DNA of 64,000 nucleotides. Origin: Candidatus Cloacimonadota bacterium. GTDB lineage: Bacteria > Cloacimonadota > Cloacimonadia > Cloacimonadales > JAIOQZ01. Where the stretch lies: assembly GCA_021108395.1 (NCBI GenBank), contig JAIOQZ010000057.1, forward strand, positions 1 to 64,000, read 5' to 3'. This document shows, piece by piece, positions 61,805 through 64,000 of the stretch; position 1 is the stretch's first letter, and each line of letters opens with the position of its first letter. Under the pieces are notes generated by a model, which saw only the letters and a program-made list of their open reading frames with translations, was not told where the DNA came from and did not search any database. The translations under genes and the position numbers were made by a program.

Positions 61805-62369
61805 CCTGGCCATTCTTCTGATGGCTTCGATGAGCTTGCCGGCGCATCCGCATTGCTTCATCGACAACCGATATGAGATCGAGATCGATGCGCAGGGGAT
61901 GAGAGACCTAACCGTCAGTTGGCGGTTCGATGAGATGTTTTCCGAATCGATTTTTGCCGACTACGACGCCAATCAGAACGGTCGTTTTGAAGAAAATGAG
62001 ATTCACGACATCTACAACGAGGCTTTTGTCGCCCTCAAAGATTACAATTACTTCCTCGATATAGAAGTTGACGGCAATTATTTCTCGGTTGAATCTGTCA
62101 GCGATTTCGCGCCGTCAATTGATGGTGATTGCCTTATCTACCGATTTCATGTCGCCCTGCAAGTGGACATTTCCTCTGCAAGACGAAGCGTGTCCATCAT
62201 GTGCTACGATCCGACCGGCTACATCTTGATCGAGAGCAGTCCGCAACTTGGCATTTCTGCCCCGTCCGGCGTTGACTATAGCGCCGACATTGCGGAAAGA
62301 ATGGTCGAATTCGAGGCGTTCGGCATGTTGCCTGTCGATGCTCTGATAATTACGCTGGAGGCGAATTAG
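61782..62369 (+). CDS. DUF1007 exported protein
   Basis: 195 residues with a signal peptide ending at SLPAHPHCF, the usual start of mature DUF1007 proteins (HPHxFI...). LTVSWRFDEMFSESIFADYD, NQNGRFEENEIHDIYN (EF-hand-like acidic loop) and DPTGYILIE follow the family pattern. DUF1007 proteins pair with NicO-type transporters and probably hand over metal ions in the periplasm. The start is uncertain: TTG 61782 is used, and the overlap with the previous gene implies coupling. The NicO gene follows with no gap. Confidence 0.85.
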   Translation: MQCRTTISLAILLMASMSLPAHPHCFIDNRYEIEIDAQGMRDLTVSWRFDEMFSESIFADYDANQNGRFEENEIHDIYNEAFVALKDYNYFLDIEVDGNYFSVESVSDFAPSIDGDCLIYRFHVALQVDISSARRSVSIMCYDPTGYILIESSPQLGISAPSGVDYSADIAERMVEFEAFGMLPVDALIITLEAN

Positions 62370-63239
62370 ATGCGCTACAGACTGGCGCTGCTCATCGTCA
62401 TGCTTGTTATCGTTGCATCAGTGCAGGCGCAGAACCCGCTGTTCAACCGCAGTGACGACCACAAGCCCGCGCCAGCCAAGCAGGACACCATCGAGGTTCG
62501 CGCCCATGAAGAGGTGACCGCCGTTGCCAGGTTGAAGCACAAGTTGCTGCAATGGCAGGAGCAGCTTTACCGTCAGCTCTATCGCCAAAAAAGCGCCGCG
62601 ACCACTTTCACGGGAATGATGTATGCGCTTCTTCTGGTTTTTGCCTATGGATTCCTTCACGCGCTTGGTCCCGGACATGGCAAGCTCATCATTTCCGGTT
62701 ACTTTCTGGCCTCACAATCGCGGATTAGCAAAGGAATTATTGGCGGTTTTGTCGCTGGTATGCTGCATGCGATGGCCGCTCTGATTCTCGTTTTATCACT
62801 TCATTTCATTCTCAACTCGTCTATCACCAGTTCTTCCGATGCGATACATACACAGTTTCAAATCATCAGCTTCAGCGTACTGCTGCTTGTTGGTTTCTTC
62901 ATGCTGTATAAGTCGATACGCTCGACGCCTCACAGCCACGAGAAGGGATCGTTCTGGGGCATGGCTCTGTCTGTGGGGCTTGTCCCCTGTCCCGGCGCCG
63001 TAATGATTTCCGTTTATGGCATCAGCGTTCTCGAAAGCCTCACCCGAACCATACTTCTCATTCTGATAATGGGGCTTGGCATGAGTTTCGCCATCTCCAT
63101 TTTTGCGGTGGCGCCGATTCTGATTCACAAAATCAAACACCCTGTGTTGCAGTCGCCTCTTCTGTGGAAATACCTTTCAATCGGCGGCTCGGTCGTTATT
63201 ATTTCATTCTCCGCCATATTCCTGTTTGCATTGATATAG
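62370..63239 (+). CDS. NicO/RcnA-family nickel-cobalt transporter
   Basis: 289 residues: signal-like first helix, a charged periplasmic stretch (about 22-75), then six transmembrane helices. The family motifs are clear: HALGPGHGKLIISGYFL, GFVAGMLHAMAALILVL and GLVPCPGAVMISVYG. Moves Ni2+ or Co2+ (possibly Zn2+); direction cannot be set from sequence, though the RcnA/DUF1007 branch includes exporters. The ATG directly abuts the DUF1007 stop. Nickel and cobalt handling fits a B12-using anaerobe. Confidence 0.9.
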   Translation: MRYRLALLIVMLVIVASVQAQNPLFNRSDDHKPAPAKQDTIEVRAHEEVTAVARLKHKLLQWQEQLYRQLYRQKSAATTFTGMMYALLLVFAYGFLHALGPGHGKLIISGYFLASQSRISKGIIGGFVAGMLHAMAALILVLSLHFILNSSITSSSDAIHTQFQIISFSVLLLVGFFMLYKSIRSTPHSHEKGSFWGMALSVGLVPCPGAVMISVYGISVLESLTRTILLILIMGLGMSFAISIFAVAPILIHKIKHPVLQSPLLWKYLSIGGSVVIISFSAIFLFALI

Positions 63240-63305
63240 CTCGCTTTAAACACATATACACAGCAGACTTTCCCTCACCTCGACGAAGAAACGGCAACAA
63301 ACTAT

Positions 63306-63345
63306 TTGACAAGTTAGGCGCGGCTAATTAACTTTGGTGTAGCTA
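63306..63345 (+). promoter_or_regulatory. Promoter and operator of the DtxR-FeoA gene
   Basis: TTGACA (63306-63311), 17 bases, TAACTT (63329-63334). The spacer holds a near-palindrome TTAGGCGCGGCTAA (63314-63327), resembling metal-regulator boxes with TTAG...CTAA arms; a further GCTAAA half-site lies just downstream. Confidence 0.5.
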
Positions 63346-63364
63346 AACTCAAGTGAGGTGAAAC

Positions 63365-64000
63365 ATGGCCGCAACAAGTGAACTCAGCGCCAGCCTCGAG
63401 GACTACCTCGAAGCTATCTATCATCTCGTCAAAGAAAAGCAAGCCGCCCGCGTAAAGGACATCGCAGAGCGCCTGCATGTGAAGGCAGCTTCTGTGACGG
63501 GCGCTTTGCGCGCTCTTTCCGAAAGAGAGCTGGTGAACTACACTCCCTACGAGATAGTCACCTTCACCAGAAGCGGTGAGGCAGCCGCGCTGGACGTTGT
63601 GCGCAGACACAGCGCATTGAAGGACTTCTTCGTCAAAATTCTCCTGGTGGACGAAGCATCTGCCGACAGTGCCGCCTGCGCGATGGAGCACAGCGTTACT
63701 CGGCCACTGTTGGAGCGATTCGTTCATTTCACGCAGTTCGTAGAAGATTGCCCCCGTGCCGGAACGAAATGGGTTCGCGGTTTCAGCTATTACTGTGACC
63801 ACGATTCCAAGCAGGACAACTGCGAAAAGTGCATGCGCACCAATCTCGATGAAGTGATTCAGAAAAAAGCGAATAAAGGAGCGCAAGCAATGACAGAGCA
63901 ACAACTCGGGAGCCTGAAACCAGGCCAGAAAGCGAAAATTGTCAGGGTTGCCCTGGCAGACGCGGCCAGTCGTAGACTGGTGGAGATGGGGATGACAGTG
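63365..64000 (+). CDS. DtxR/MntR-family metal-dependent regulator with FeoA domain (partial, runs off right edge)
   Basis: 212 codons to the window edge with no stop. ATG 63365 follows GAGGTG. The N-terminus is a winged helix (SASLEDYLEAIYHLVKEKQA, VKDIAERLHVKAASVTGALR, GEAAALDVVRRHSALKDFF), then the DtxR dimer/metal region (ASADSAACAMEHSVT). An unusual Cys-rich stretch follows (ERFVHFTQFVEDCPRAG ... YYCDHDSKQDNCEKCMRTN), then the start of an FeoA/SH3-like domain (LGSLKPGQKAKIVRV ... RLVEMGMTV). Represses metal uptake when Fe2+ or Mn2+ is ample. It probably sits at the head of a feo-type locus outside the window. Confidence 0.9.
   Translation, partial: MAATSELSASLEDYLEAIYHLVKEKQAARVKDIAERLHVKAASVTGALRALSERELVNYTPYEIVTFTRSGEAAALDVVRRHSALKDFFVKILLVDEASADSAACAMEHSVTRPLLERFVHFTQFVEDCPRAGTKWVRGFSYYCDHDSKQDNCEKCMRTNLDEVIQKKANKGAQAMTEQQLGSLKPGQKAKIVRVALADAASRRLVEMGMTV

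Noticed and set aside
1-64000. CRISPR array, rRNA, integrase or transposase genes
   Set aside because: Looked for on both strands; no spaced repeats, no rRNA signature and no recombinase motif were found despite the repeat and insert signals.

Overview
The window looks like chromosome from an anaerobic, diderm bacterium of the FCB superphylum, possibly Cloacimonadota-like. Several observations point that way. Three secreted proteases from two unrelated families end in the same type IX-like sorting tail (PNPFNP ... KxLxLK). An lpxK gene implies a lipid A outer membrane. A flavodiiron, superoxide reductase, rubrerythrin and rubredoxin cluster is the usual oxygen defence of strict anaerobes. Most of the sequence is GC-rich. 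Three short patches are clearly AT-rich and look acquired: about 21.8-22.6 kb, 25.6-27.5 kb and 59.8-60.6 kb. Lineage is an inference; no rRNA gene is present.

Layout. 0.5-14.4 kb: a DUF5916-type outer-membrane protein, two large gingipain-family (C25) exported proteases, a secreted OB-fold protein, a small membrane protein, an HU-type DNA-binding protein and a 30-residue AURKAIP1/COX24-type basic protein. 14.4-25.5 kb: a stand-alone glycogen-binding-like E-set protein, a poly-HAMP chemoreceptor, a PAS/GAF hybrid histidine kinase, a Nif3 protein, a putative small RNA, an AT-rich orphan gene, a methyltransferase and uvrB. 25.6-27.5 kb: a HigB toxin with a HigA-ImmA/IrrE fusion antitoxin, then a DUF2188 gene. 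27.6-34.9 kb: an ICMT-like methyltransferase and a YtrA-type regulator with its ABC exporter, divergent from a TetR gene translationally coupled to a very large MutL-like ASKHA protein.

35.2-40.9 kb holds a tight four-gene operon of poorly characterised membrane proteins (DUF6754 type), the best candidate in the window for an undescribed system. 41.1-50.9 kb: an AraC/GyrI regulator, a YfhO-type membrane glycosyltransferase, a DUF5683 protein, a sodium:solute symporter, an M6 metalloprotease, lpxK and a cobalamin adenosyltransferase. 50.9-55.2 kb: a ferritin-like gene, then mutM-fdp-ftn-dfx-rbr-rub, ending in a strong terminator. 55.3-59.8 kb: an EnvC-type factor with a degenerate LytM site, a Sua5-like/LMW-phosphatase fusion and purL.

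At the 3' end of purL an 18-bp direct repeat brackets a roughly 0.9-kb AT-rich insert. It carries a frameshifted NYN-domain gene, an elaborate hairpin leader and a decayed tRNA-like sequence. The window closes with a metal-transport operon (sulfatase-modifying-factor-like protein, DUF1007, NicO) and a DtxR-FeoA regulator that runs off the right edge. A hairpin-rich dispersed repeat occurs at three loci, always beside gene 3' ends. Many promoters show a clear TTGACA -35 element.
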